Position numbers and translations under genes: made by a program. The notes under the pieces are model-generated. The model was not told the origin of the DNA and made no database searches. It saw only the letters and a list, made by a program, of their open reading frames with translations. This document shows, one piece after another, positions 34,749-43,368 of a DNA stretch of 64,000 nucleotides; the first letter of the stretch is position 1; each line of letters opens with the position of its first letter. Source of the stretch: Paenibacillus sp. 481 (GTDB lineage Bacteria; Bacillota; Bacilli; Paenibacillales; Paenibacillaceae); contig NZ_CP075175.1 of the NCBI RefSeq assembly GCF_021223605.1, forward strand, positions 248,001 to 312,000. The letters are read 5' to 3'.

Positions 34749-36830
34749 TCAATGGATGGGGACAAAACTTTGTGTAATGAGCGCAGCAGCCTCTTGCCGC
34801 AGCAGAGGCTGCGTGGATTTAAAATCAACTGCTCCGTCTGGCTGTATGCTAACTTCCGGCCCATAGATGTTCTCAGCAACTAACGTTTGCACCGCTTCCA
34901 GCGCCCAATCATCTGTGTTCCCGCTAAGTTTAGCTGTCCCAGCCTTTTTGCCGATCAGCTTATGGAGTGAATACAGCATATGTGCGGCCTCTTGCCGAGT
35001 AATTTGCTTATGCGGTTCAAATTTGCCGCTAGTGACGTGTGGAATAATGCCATGATCCATAAAGCTTTGAATAAATGGTCCTTCGGGAATATGTTTAATA
35101 TCCTCTATATCTACTTTAGAAGCGGATGGTTCCTCATTTATCGCTTTTGCGAGCATACGAACAAATTGAGCACGCGTTAACACGTCTGTAGCACCAAACG
35201 TCCCGTCAGCTTTCGGCTGTGCTCCCCCTATTCGACTAAGTGCAAAAATATAGCCAGCATAAGGATGTTTATCCCCAATATCCGAGAAAACATCGACTTT
35301 AGTCCCTACTTTTTCGGCCCAACTTGCCTTTCCATTATACAAATAAGATAGCGTATGATTGGCTGCCTGTTTAAATCCGATCCATTCCCCTTCCATACTA
35401 CTAAACAGACTCTCGTCCACCTGACGGAACAAGCGAATGTTGCTTCCCGTTTGTACTTTTAATTGCTTATCTAAAGTAACGGTTACATTCGTAAGAAACG
35501 CTCCGATACGCAAATCTCGATAGTGCCCTTCATATCGCTTTAATTGCTCCATTGTTGGGTTCAAATAAACCGTTTCTTGCTTATGCTGTGGGTAATAATG
35601 ATCCATAAACGCTTTTGTTGCTGTGTAACGCAAGCGCAGTCCTGATTCATCTTCCTCATTAAAAATAATAAATGCTCCCGCGTTCTGCTCGGGAACGAGC
35701 CACATCCATGAACTGAAACCTGGTGTATCTCCCCCTTTTCCGATCACATGCTGCCCATTATGAGTGGGATGATAAAAGGATTCAAAGCCAAGTCCCGCAT
35801 TGGTTATTAACGGATGAATCGTTACTGCTGGCGTAATCATATGTTGAACAGACTTCTCTTCTAAAATGCGTGCTTTCCCAAACACCCCCTTCTGCAATAT
35901 CGCAAGCATAAACTTTGCCATATCATCGCCCGTTGCAAGCATACCGCCAGTAGGTAAGTCTACCGGATTGTTGCGAAATGGCTGAAGTCTTTTCCCGCTC
36001 AAATGGCCTACTGCAATGTTAGCACGCATATCAGGAAGCTCTGCAAAGCTGCTGCTCGTCATGCCCAGTGGCTTTAACAGATGTTCATTGCCGTATTTAT
36101 AAAAAGGAACCCCAGTAAGTTTTTCGACGATATAACCTTGCAGCATAAAAGCATAGTTATCGTACGAATAACTGGTGCCTGGTGTACGAACAACTGTTGG
36201 TACATTTTGCTTCACGAACTGCTCCAAGGAAATAGCGGGTGCATCACCATATTCAAATGCTCTCGAGATTCCTTTGTCTGCAAAATCAAAGCCTGACGAA
36301 TAACTCAGTAAATGTCTTGCCGTAAGTGGAACTTTCGTTTCGTTCGGTATTTTAAAGTCGATATACGCATGAATGTCGCGATCCAAATCCACTTTCCCTT
36401 GTTCCACAAGCTTCATGAATACGGTAGTTGTAAGTGCTTTTGTCGTAGAACCGATATGCAAGAGCGTCTGTTTGGCGTCCATTGGAACTTTTTTGACACC
36501 ATCGGCATAACCGTAGCCCTTACTTAATAATACTTTTCCGTCATTGACGATAACGATGACGCCACCCGCTACTTTTTTATACTCGGGTCTATTAAACAAT
36601 TGATCCGCAAACGCCTCCACCTCTTTCGGATCAGTCGGCCCCTTATGCGTAGTCTTGTGTGCAGGCTTCGTTACACTGGAGAGAGGTGACGCTTCAATTG
36701 CCTTTGCACGTTCCGAACTTACAGCATGGGCAATCGGCAGCGTACCCAGTGAATGTGAAAATAGCAGCAGTGTTGTTAATAGTATAAATCCCACCCTCTT
36801 TAAAGGATTAGACTTCCTACAGTCCCTCAT
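34749..36830 (-). CDS. Class C beta-lactamase-like serine hydrolase with SLH repeats (paralogue B)
   Basis: A 693-residue tandem paralogue of the gene at 32431-34524 with the same layout: signal peptide (to about residue 36), S12 domain with Ser128-x-x-Lys131 (GSTTKALTT), YDN, GKGGDTPGF, and three SLH-like repeats. Even the leader is shared: both genes are preceded by CTATTCGTTGAAATGAGG or a one-base variant. GAGGGA lies six bases before ATG 36830. Each copy has its own terminator, so they are transcribed separately. The duplication may allow different expression or specificity. Confidence 0.88.
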   Translation of the reverse strand: MRDCRKSNPLKRVGFILLTTLLLFSHSLGTLPIAHAVSSERAKAIEASPLSSVTKPAHKTTHKGPTDPKEVEAFADQLFNRPEYKKVAGGVIVIVNDGKVLLSKGYGYADGVKKVPMDAKQTLLHIGSTTKALTTTVFMKLVEQGKVDLDRDIHAYIDFKIPNETKVPLTARHLLSYSSGFDFADKGISRAFEYGDAPAISLEQFVKQNVPTVVRTPGTSYSYDNYAFMLQGYIVEKLTGVPFYKYGNEHLLKPLGMTSSSFAELPDMRANIAVGHLSGKRLQPFRNNPVDLPTGGMLATGDDMAKFMLAILQKGVFGKARILEEKSVQHMITPAVTIHPLITNAGLGFESFYHPTHNGQHVIGKGGDTPGFSSWMWLVPEQNAGAFIIFNEEDESGLRLRYTATKAFMDHYYPQHKQETVYLNPTMEQLKRYEGHYRDLRIGAFLTNVTVTLDKQLKVQTGSNIRLFRQVDESLFSSMEGEWIGFKQAANHTLSYLYNGKASWAEKVGTKVDVFSDIGDKHPYAGYIFALSRIGGAQPKADGTFGATDVLTRAQFVRMLAKAINEEPSASKVDIEDIKHIPEGPFIQSFMDHGIIPHVTSGKFEPHKQITRQEAAHMLYSLHKLIGKKAGTAKLSGNTDDWALEAVQTLVAENIYGPEVSIQPDGAVDFKSTQPLLRQEAAALITQSFVPIH

Positions 36831-36951
36831 GTGCGTTCCCTCATTTCAACGAATAGTAAAATGCGTACAAAACAAAAAAAGACGACTAATCCGTTTGCCC
36901 TGTCGATGAATGACGAAATACAATATTACATTTATTTCCTTTATATGTATA

Positions 36952-36996
36952 CAAAAAGACTCGAACCTTTATGCGAAAAAAGGTTCGAGTCTTTTA
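36952..36996 (-). terminator. Terminator after pepF
   Basis: A 14-bp perfect stem AGACTCGAACCTTT / AAAGGTTCGAGTCT followed by TTTTGT on the minus strand. Its stem sequence resembles that of the terminator at 34636-34680. Confidence 0.85.
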
Positions 36997-38796
36997 TTAA
37001 TACAGCTTCTCTAGTTCGTCAACTAAGGAGCCTACGTATTGTACAGCAGCCTTAATCGGCTGTTCAGTGGCCATATCTACACCTGCGAGCTTCATCAGCT
37101 CAAGCGGACTTAACGTTCCGCCTGCTTTTAAGGCGCTTAACCAGCGGTCAACAGCAGGTTGACCTTGGTCACGAATTAAACTTGCAGCAGCTGTTGAAGC
37201 AGTCAATCCTGCCGCATAAGTATAAGGATATAATTGCATATAATAATGCGGTTGACGCATCCATGTTAAACTTGCATACTCGTCAATCTCGACGGCATCG
37301 CCCCAGAATGAAGACAAGATGTCTCCTTTCAGTGCAGACAACTTTTTCGCCGTAATCGGCTCGTCCTTCATCGCTGCATCGTACACTCTGCGCTGCATCT
37401 CACCTTCTAGTAAATGCGTGACAAAGTTGTGATAGTGCGTATTCAACAATTGTAAAATGACCCAACGCTTCATGCGCGGATTGTCCGACTTATTCAACAG
37501 ATGCTGAGCAAGCAGCATTTCGTTCATCGTCGATGGAGCCTCAATAAAGTACAGCGAAGGTCTTGCATTCAACACATTTTGATTGCGGTGAGCGAGTACG
37601 AAATGTCCAGCATGACCTACTTCGTGCGCCAGTGTAAAAGCACCACGCATATTGTTCGCCCACGAAATGAGAATGTACGGATGTGAACCATAAGGCGAAG
37701 AGCAAAATGCGCCCGTTGATTTACCGACATTGTCCGCATAATCTACCCATCGCTGCGTAAACGCCTGCTGCACAACTTCCGTATATTCCGGACCGAGCAC
37801 TTGCAACGCTTCTTCAATTAGGCTACAAGCTTCTTCGTAGCTAACATGCGGGCTGTATGCTGGATCGAGCGGTGCCTTCAAATCGCTGAAGGTCATCTTC
37901 TCCAAGCCAAGCACGCGCTGTTTCAGCTTCATTAAGCGGCGCATATGAGGAGCCAAATCTGTTTGAATGATATCCAAAATGTTGTTATACATGTCAAGCG
38001 TAACATCTTGATCTTGCAACAGCATCTCCGTTACAGACGGGTAGTTACGAAGTCTAGATAAGACGACTTGTTTTTTTACTTCGTTTGCATACGTTTCGGC
38101 AAACGTATTTTGATACACGTGCAACGTTTGCGAGAACGATTGATACGCTTCGCGACGAAGCTTCGTATCCGACGACATCGCATAATTCCCTTCGTACAAT
38201 GCAAACGAAACGGGACGCACATTATCTTCTCCATCCTGAACGGACGCGAACGTCATATCGGATAGCTTACCCTTTAAATAAATACTGTAAGGTGCATTAA
38301 GAACGCCACCAAGTGCTGCCAATGCCGCTTCTGTTTCAGGAGACAACTGATGCGCTTTAGTCGCCAAATTGTCGCGCAAAAACTTGCCGAACACGTGCAG
38401 CTCTGGCTGCTCGTCCAAGTAACGCTCAATCGTTCCAGCTGGTAAAGCTAACAATTCGGATTTAAAAAAAGATAGCTCGGCATTTAATTGTGCCAACACA
38501 TCTTTCGCCTTAGTATGGTTCGCTTGATTAACCGGACTCGTACTGTCTTCCGTATAGCGCAATTGCCCATATGCCCCAGCTCTACTAATGCGCTCCTTCA
38601 GAACAACTAATTTCTCAAGACAAGCTAACAACGTCGCGGAGTCTTGATGAAGCTGACCTTTGTACTGCGTTACCGTGTGTACATCTTTGAGCAAAGCTTT
38701 CAACTCTGCATCCCATACCTCTGTTGACGAAAACATATCTTCTAATTGCCAAGTAACCTCTATTGGCACTTCACTTCTCGTAAGTCTCTTATGCAT
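36997..38796 (-). CDS. pepF: Oligoendopeptidase F (M3 family)
   Basis: A 599-residue cytoplasmic zinc peptidase. The zinc site is HEVGH at residues 391-395, with the downstream Glu ligand in FIEAPSTMNE, as in M3B oligoendopeptidases. It hydrolyses medium-length peptides. ATG 38796 is the start because GAGGAG lies nine bases upstream; the frame extends 11 codons further without a ribosome site. The length fits the family (about 600). It is monocistronic, with its own terminator. Confidence 0.92.
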   Translation of the reverse strand: MHKRLTRSEVPIEVTWQLEDMFSSTEVWDAELKALLKDVHTVTQYKGQLHQDSATLLACLEKLVVLKERISRAGAYGQLRYTEDSTSPVNQANHTKAKDVLAQLNAELSFFKSELLALPAGTIERYLDEQPELHVFGKFLRDNLATKAHQLSPETEAALAALGGVLNAPYSIYLKGKLSDMTFASVQDGEDNVRPVSFALYEGNYAMSSDTKLRREAYQSFSQTLHVYQNTFAETYANEVKKQVVLSRLRNYPSVTEMLLQDQDVTLDMYNNILDIIQTDLAPHMRRLMKLKQRVLGLEKMTFSDLKAPLDPAYSPHVSYEEACSLIEEALQVLGPEYTEVVQQAFTQRWVDYADNVGKSTGAFCSSPYGSHPYILISWANNMRGAFTLAHEVGHAGHFVLAHRNQNVLNARPSLYFIEAPSTMNEMLLAQHLLNKSDNPRMKRWVILQLLNTHYHNFVTHLLEGEMQRRVYDAAMKDEPITAKKLSALKGDILSSFWGDAVEIDEYASLTWMRQPHYYMQLYPYTYAAGLTASTAAASLIRDQGQPAVDRWLSALKAGGTLSPLELMKLAGVDMATEQPIKAAVQYVGSLVDELEKLY

Positions 38797-38901
38797 CTTG
38801 TTAGTCTCCTCTCTAGTTCGCGCCTTCATATGAATATGAACCTCTACCCGAATAGCGTACCATATTTAGGCAAGACTGAAAACGGATACAATACAATCTA
38901 G

Positions 38902-38946
38902 TAAAAAAGCTACCCGAACGCCTGATGACGTTTCGGATAGCTTTCT
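38902..38946 (-). terminator. Terminator after the siderophore-binding protein gene
   Basis: AAAGCTATCCGAAACG pairs with CGTTCGGGTAGCTTT, followed by T residues on the minus strand. Confidence 0.8.
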
Positions 38947-38966
38947 GTTTAGAGAGATTAGTTGTA

Positions 38967-39923
38967 TTACTTCACGTTTTTGAAAAATCCAGCAAGCTCG
39001 TCCAACATCAAGTTAGCTGCCATAATACCACCAGCAGAGTTCCAGATCGACTCGCTGATTTTGTGTACTTGCTTCGTTTTTGCAACGTTCAAGTTTTTGA
39101 AGAGTGGGTCATTGAACCAGTCTTTTACATTGTTAGCTGCATCTGTGCTACCTGGCTTTTCAGCTACCCAGTAGAACATAATGTCGCCATCTAGATCAGC
39201 CATACGCTCTTTTGTAATCTTTTCAATAAAGCTGTTTTTGTTCTGTGCAGCAGGACGCTGCAAGCCCAAGTCTTTCAAAATAACACCACTGAATGTATCC
39301 AATTGGTAAATACGAACTTGTGCAGCTTGGAAGCGAGCGATGGAAACTTTTTTGTTTACTTTTTTGCCCAGTTGTTTCTTCACATCTGCAACATGCTTGT
39401 CGTAAGCAGCCAATGCTTTTTTACCTTCAGCTTTCTTATTCAATGCATCCGCATAAACGTTGAAATTGTCTTTCCATTTACCTGTCAAGTCTGGACCGTA
39501 AACAGTAGGAGCAATTTTGGACAATTGCGGGTAAATTTTTTCGTGACGCGCTTTGTTACCAATAATAAGATCTGGTTTCAACGCAAAAATCAATTCCAAG
39601 TTCGGTTGCGTCTCGTCGCCAAGCGGCTTAACGCCTTTCATTTTTTTTGCGATATGAGGATACCAAGGGTCGCCTTCCCAAGATGTAACAGCGCCTACTG
39701 GCGTAACGCCCATCGCCAATACTGCTTCTGTGCCTTCGTTAGTCAGCACGATTACTCTCTTAGGCGTTCCTTTGATTGTCGTTTGACCCATTCCATGTTT
39801 AACAACACGCTCTCCACCAGCAGCTTCTACGCTCGTGTTGCCCCCAATATTTGTGGAAAATAGCGCAATAACTGTACACATCAGGAGTAAGCTTAGTTTA
39901 ACAAACTTGTTTCTACGTTGCAT
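38967..39923 (-). CDS. Iron-siderophore ABC transporter substrate-binding protein
   Basis: A 318-residue FecB/FhuD-type binding protein (class III, TroA-like fold, e.g. KRVIVLTNEGTEAVLAMGVTPVGAV and LELIFALKPDLIIGN). It is divergent from two FecCD permease genes, with Fur-box sequences in between, so it supplies ferric siderophore to them; the group resembles B. subtilis YfiY with YfiZ-YfhA. The signal peptide (about 1-34, VEAAGG) lacks a usual lipobox: the only Cys, in LLMCTV, sits inside the hydrophobic core after Met. How a non-lipidated binding protein stays at the cell surface is unclear. Confidence 0.88.
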   Translation of the reverse strand: MQRRNKFVKLSLLLMCTVIALFSTNIGGNTSVEAAGGERVVKHGMGQTTIKGTPKRVIVLTNEGTEAVLAMGVTPVGAVTSWEGDPWYPHIAKKMKGVKPLGDETQPNLELIFALKPDLIIGNKARHEKIYPQLSKIAPTVYGPDLTGKWKDNFNVYADALNKKAEGKKALAAYDKHVADVKKQLGKKVNKKVSIARFQAAQVRIYQLDTFSGVILKDLGLQRPAAQNKNSFIEKITKERMADLDGDIMFYWVAEKPGSTDAANNVKDWFNDPLFKNLNVAKTKQVHKISESIWNSAGGIMAANLMLDELAGFFKNVK

Positions 39924-39990
39924 TTTACAGTTCTCCCCTCAGAGTATAAAAGTGTCCATGTGGATACATGTGGATATTCACATGAGAAAA

Positions 39991-40009
39991 TGATAATCAA
40001 TCTCAATCA
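39991..40009. promoter_or_regulatory. Fur-box-like site, binding-protein side
   Basis: TGATAATCAATCTCAATCA matches the Fur GATAAT repeats in part. It sits just downstream of the -10 of the minus-strand promoter, a typical repressor position. Confidence 0.6.
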
Positions 40010-40011
40010 CT

Positions 40012-40040
40012 ATTAAATACGACGAGGGGAAATCTGTCAA
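40012..40040 (-). promoter_or_regulatory. SigA promoter of the siderophore-binding protein gene
   Basis: On the minus strand TTGACA (40035-40040) and TTTAAT (40012-40017) are spaced by 17 bp. Confidence 0.65.
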
Positions 40041-40089
40041 TATAATTTTTGCCAATATTTTTTCAAGTTCGATATCGTTCGGCAATACA

Positions 40090-40104
40090 TGACAACGATT
40101 ATCA
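40090..40104. promoter_or_regulatory. Fur box, permease side
   Basis: TGACAACGATTATCA matches the 7-1-7 consensus TGATAATnATTATCA at 12 of the 14 defined positions. It lies six bases upstream of the -35 of the permease promoter. An in-frame ATG at 40089 overlaps it, which argues against that codon being the start. Confidence 0.75.
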
Positions 40105-40110
40105 TTTGCG

Positions 40111-40139
40111 TTGACAACCGTTCATCCTATTTTTACAAT
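40111..40139 (+). promoter_or_regulatory. SigA promoter of the FecCD permease operon
   Basis: Perfect TTGACA (40111-40116), 17-bp spacer, TACAAT (40134-40139), about 40 bp before the GTG start at 40179. Confidence 0.8.
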
Positions 40140-40178
40140 ATAGATATTTGCAACGAACTGCTAGAGAGGGGAACTGTC

Positions 40179-41189
40179 GTGGTTTGTTTACTACAAAGCC
40201 GGAGTGCAAAAATAGTTGTACTGTTGGCAGGATTCGTCATGCTGCTAGGGTGCATGATGGCCAGCGTATTGTACGGATACTATAACTTTAATTTGCAACA
40301 AGTCTGGGATGCTCATCTGATACCTAACGGCACAAATGAACATCTGATCATTACAAACATCAGAGTGCCTGCTGCCTTAATCGGGGCTGCGGTCGGTGCA
40401 AGTCTCGCCATCGCGGGTACCTTAATGCAAGCGCTGACGAAAAACCCGCTTGCCGACCCATCGATATTTGGTATTAATTCGGGGGCTGTATTATGTGTCG
40501 TACTCGGCATGATGTTTATTAATGTAAATATGAGTCTCGGCGAATTGGTATGGCTCGCGTTTGGTGGAGCTACGGTTATTGCCTTTTTCGTACTCGTGCT
40601 AGGTTCAGTAGGAAAAGGTGGATTTTCGACTATTAAATTAGCGCTTGCTGGCGCAGCGATTTCTGCATTTGCCTCCTCGATCACTTCTGGAGTCATGCTA
40701 TTAAATGAGGAGTCACTCGATACCGCTTTATTTTGGCTGACAGGCTCTATTGCTGGCCGTGAGATGAAACATTTTGTTGATATTATTCCTTACATACTAT
40801 TTGGTTGGCTCGTGGTCATGTTTCTACCGAGATCGTTAAATGTGATGGCAATGAGCGATGATGTAGCAAAAGGACTAGGACAAAATACGGTTGTTGCGAA
40901 AAGTGTTACCGTGCTCGTCGTCGTTCTGCTTGCTGGGGGCTCTGTTGCTTTAACAGGTCCTATCGCCTTTATCGGGCTGATGGTCCCACATGTATGCCGA
41001 TATTTAGTCGGCACTGATCATCATTGGCTCATTCCTTATAGCGCAGTTATGGGGGGCATTTTCCTTGTTGCTGCGGATACGCTGTCACGCTTCATCGTCT
41101 TAACCGAACAAGTACCAGTAGGCATGACAACCGCCTTAATCGGGGTACCATTCCTTATTTATATAGCGAGAAGGAGAACTTATGAGTAA
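40179..41189 (+). CDS. FecCD-family siderophore permease, first subunit
   Basis: A 336-residue permease with about nine to ten helices and the FecCD signatures (GASLAIAGTLMQALTKNPLADPSIFGINSGA; GPIAFIGLMVPHVCR). GTG 40179 is chosen: GAGAGGGGA precedes it, and both promoter and Fur box lie between it and the more upstream in-frame ATG 40089, which would place regulatory DNA inside the gene. It overlaps the second permease gene by 8 bp, so the two are translationally coupled and form a heterodimer. No ATPase gene follows; B. subtilis solves this with the shared ATPase YusV. Confidence 0.9.
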   Translation: MVCLLQSRSAKIVVLLAGFVMLLGCMMASVLYGYYNFNLQQVWDAHLIPNGTNEHLIITNIRVPAALIGAAVGASLAIAGTLMQALTKNPLADPSIFGINSGAVLCVVLGMMFINVNMSLGELVWLAFGGATVIAFFVLVLGSVGKGGFSTIKLALAGAAISAFASSITSGVMLLNEESLDTALFWLTGSIAGREMKHFVDIIPYILFGWLVVMFLPRSLNVMAMSDDVAKGLGQNTVVAKSVTVLVVVLLAGGSVALTGPIAFIGLMVPHVCRYLVGTDHHWLIPYSAVMGGIFLVAADTLSRFIVLTEQVPVGMTTALIGVPFLIYIARRRTYE

Positions 41190-42222
41190 ACACATTACGG
41201 TTCGCAGCAAAAAGCTACCGTTCTCGTTTCATATACCCATTCGAGGCGTTGTCGTAGCTATCGCGCTCATGATATGTTCATTAGCATTAATCGTTATTAG
41301 TAATTCCGTAGGTTCGATGCATATTCCACTAGCCGATGTCGTTCATATCCTCTTAGGTGGAGAGGATGAAATGAATGGCTTCGTCATTATGGAGCTGCGC
41401 TTGCCGCGTACCATTGTTGCTTTTCTCGTCGGAGCAGCACTGGCCGTCGCCGGATCGATATTGCAAGGTGTCATTCGCAATCCGCTGGCAGCACCAGAAT
41501 TGCTCGGGGTAACAGGTGGAGCATCCGTAGGCGCTATCGGCTTTATGACATTAACGGCTGGCGAATACAGCATAAATTGGCTCCCTGTTGTAGCCATTTG
41601 TGGTGCCTTTATCGCAGCAGCACTTAATTATGTACTGGCATGGAAAAAGGGCGTTTCACCATACCGCCTCGTATTAGTCGGGATCGGTATTTCTACAGGC
41701 ATGGGCGCCTTAACGACGTTTTTGCTCGTTTATGGACCCGCTCATTTAGCAGAACAAGTCATCAGTTGGCTATCAGGTACTGTATACGGAACGACGCTGG
41801 ATCATATGTATGCGATGGCGCCATGGATTTGTATTTTAATACCTGTCGCGTGCTTTATGGCAAGGCACTTAAACGTACAAACATTAGGCGACTCTGTTGC
41901 CACCGGTGTAGGAAATCCCGTGGAAAAAAGCCGATTCATTCTGCTCCTTTTCTGTGTAGCCTTATCAGGCGCAGCCGTCGGTATTGCCGGAGGCATTTCA
42001 TTTATCGGCTTAATGGCACCTCATATGGCCCGCAAACTAGTTGGCCCGATGCACGGTATGCTGTTGCCTACGTCCGCATTTCTCGGCGGCATTATTATGA
42101 TCTTGGCCGACTTGGCTGGACGTCTTATATTCCAGCCACACGATTTGCCAGCCGGCATATTTACAGCTGGCATCGGGGCACCGTTCTTCCTTTATCTGTT
42201 GTATACGTCACGTCATAAATAA
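41182..42222 (+). CDS. FecCD-family siderophore permease, second subunit
   Basis: A 346-residue partner of the preceding permease, with the same signatures (GAALAVAGSILQGVIRNPLAAPELLGVTGGA; GGISFIGLMAPHMARKL) and about ten helices. The ATG lies inside the end of the first gene (8-bp overlap). The operon ends here at a hairpin, confirming that no nucleotide-binding subunit is encoded locally. Confidence 0.9.
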   Translation: MSKHITVRSKKLPFSFHIPIRGVVVAIALMICSLALIVISNSVGSMHIPLADVVHILLGGEDEMNGFVIMELRLPRTIVAFLVGAALAVAGSILQGVIRNPLAAPELLGVTGGASVGAIGFMTLTAGEYSINWLPVVAICGAFIAAALNYVLAWKKGVSPYRLVLVGIGISTGMGALTTFLLVYGPAHLAEQVISWLSGTVYGTTLDHMYAMAPWICILIPVACFMARHLNVQTLGDSVATGVGNPVEKSRFILLLFCVALSGAAVGIAGGISFIGLMAPHMARKLVGPMHGMLLPTSAFLGGIIMILADLAGRLIFQPHDLPAGIFTAGIGAPFFLYLLYTSRHK

Positions 42223-42238
42223 ACAACATGCTACAATT

Positions 42239-42273
42239 TCAAGGCAGGCTATCTTTACGGTAGCCTGCCTTGA
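42239..42273. terminator. Hairpin between the permease operon and the 39-residue gene
   Basis: AAGGCAGGCTA (42241-42251) pairs perfectly with TAGCCTGCCTT (42261-42271). It is flanked by convergent genes and may serve both; the T tracts are weak. Confidence 0.65.
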
Positions 42274-42287
42274 TTGTTGTCTTTCTC

Positions 42288-42407
42288 TTAACCTAATCGA
42301 TAAGAGACGTAGATAAGGTCTATCTGCTGTGAACTACTATTGTTGGCAGTATTGATTGCAGTATTGACTCCACTCTTATCCTGAGTATTGCTCTTTTTCT
42401 GTTTCAC
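42288..42407 (-). CDS. Small hydrophilic protein, 39 residues, unknown
   Basis: A GTG-started frame preceded by a near-perfect AGGAGG ribosome site seven to eight bases upstream, running 39 codons to TAA and followed by a hairpin. The product is Lys-rich at the start (MKQKKSN), Asn/Thr/Ser-rich in the middle (residues 7-26) and ends in a hydrophobic IDLIYVSYRLG. I recognise no family. The C-terminal hydrophobic tail after a polar linker resembles secreted signalling or leader peptides, but there is no signal peptide. Confidence 0.55.
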   Translation of the reverse strand: MKQKKSNTQDKSGVNTAINTANNSSSQQIDLIYVSYRLG

Positions 42408-42720
42408 TTTATTGTCCTCCTTCTGAAGCTTGGTGTCATCTTAGATAAGAATTGGACAAGCCATTTCCTCTCAAGAGCGACACCGTATAACTTATGATAG
42501 TAACTTGCGCTTTGGAACGGCTGTAAAGCTGATAATGACATCATGTAATGTTATAAAGCGGCTTTCATTTTTATGACTCGTTGTTCTGTTCGGCTTGTAA
42601 CTAAATTATAAAACGGTCATCATTTTGTCACATCGGCGGTTGGATTGAATTTTACATACAAAAAAAGTCCAATACAGTATTGGACTTTTCTACGACTAAA
42701 GATGTAGTTAATAATCGTTG
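42408..42720. other. 313-bp intergenic region
   Basis: It holds the upstream region of the 39-residue gene and the terminator of the response-regulator operon (42660-42690). Nothing else is recognised. Confidence 0.5.
42660..42690 (-). terminator. Terminator after the GAF kinase/regulator operon
   Basis: AAAAGTCCAATAC pairs with GTATTGGACTTTT around one base; the minus strand continues with T7. Confidence 0.85.
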
Positions 42721-43368
42721 TTATTCGAGTATGCCTTGCTTTACAGCATAAATGGCCGCCTGCGTACGGGCAGACATCCCCAATTTGCTCAACAAATTGC
42801 TGACATGCGTTTTGACCGTTTTCTCTGAAATCGTCATCTCTTGGGCAATTTCCTTGTTGCTTCTTCCGAGCGCAATGAATCTTAGCACTTCCGTTTCACG
42901 AGCTGTAAGCAAATCCAAACGAATCTCTTGATCAGCCGGCTTCTCTACTAAATGCGACATCAGCTGGCCCGTCACGCTTGGATGTAGAGCAGCTTGTCCG
43001 CGCATCACGCCCATTATCGCTTCTACTAATTTATCTGGCTGTACATCTTTAAGCAAGTAACCATTCGCACCCGCTTTGATCGCCGGAACGACTTGATCCT
43101 GCTCTGAAAATGATGTCAACATGATTACTTTCGTATTCGGGAATTGTTGACGAATGTGTCGCGTAGCCTCAATTCCATTCATTCCTGGCATTTGTAAGTC
43201 CATCAACACAACGTCCGGACGCAGCTCTTCGATTTTACCGATAGCTTCGCTGCCATTCGTCGCTTCACCAACAACTTGAATAGTAGACTGCATATTTAAA
43301 AAGAATTGCAATCCACGTATGACGACGATATGATCATCCACGAGCAGAACCTTTATTGGTGTTTCCAT
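42721..43368 (-). CDS. NarL/FixJ-family response regulator
   Basis: A 215-residue regulator: receiver domain (1-120, Asp11/Asp12, phospho-acceptor Asp57 in [12 protein letters not shown], Lys107) and LuxR-type helix-turn-helix (about 148-210, [25 protein letters not shown]). AGAGGAG precedes ATG 43368. Its start lies within the end of the upstream kinase gene (35-bp overlap), so the two form a coupled pair of LiaSR/DegSU style. Targets are unknown. Confidence 0.92.
   Translation of the reverse strand: METPIKVLLVDDHIVVIRGLQFFLNMQSTIQVVGEATNGSEAIGKIEELRPDVVLMDLQMPGMNGIEATRHIRQQFPNTKVIMLTSFSEQDQVVPAIKAGANGYLLKDVQPDKLVEAIMGVMRGQAALHPSVTGQLMSHLVEKPADQEIRLDLLTARETEVLRFIALGRSNKEIAQEMTISEKTVKTHVSNLLSKLGMSARTQAAIYAVKQGILE

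Noticed and set aside
40089-40178. Upstream ATG as start of the first FecCD permease
   Set aside because: The Fur box and a perfect promoter would lie inside the coding region; GTG 40179 has the ribosome site.
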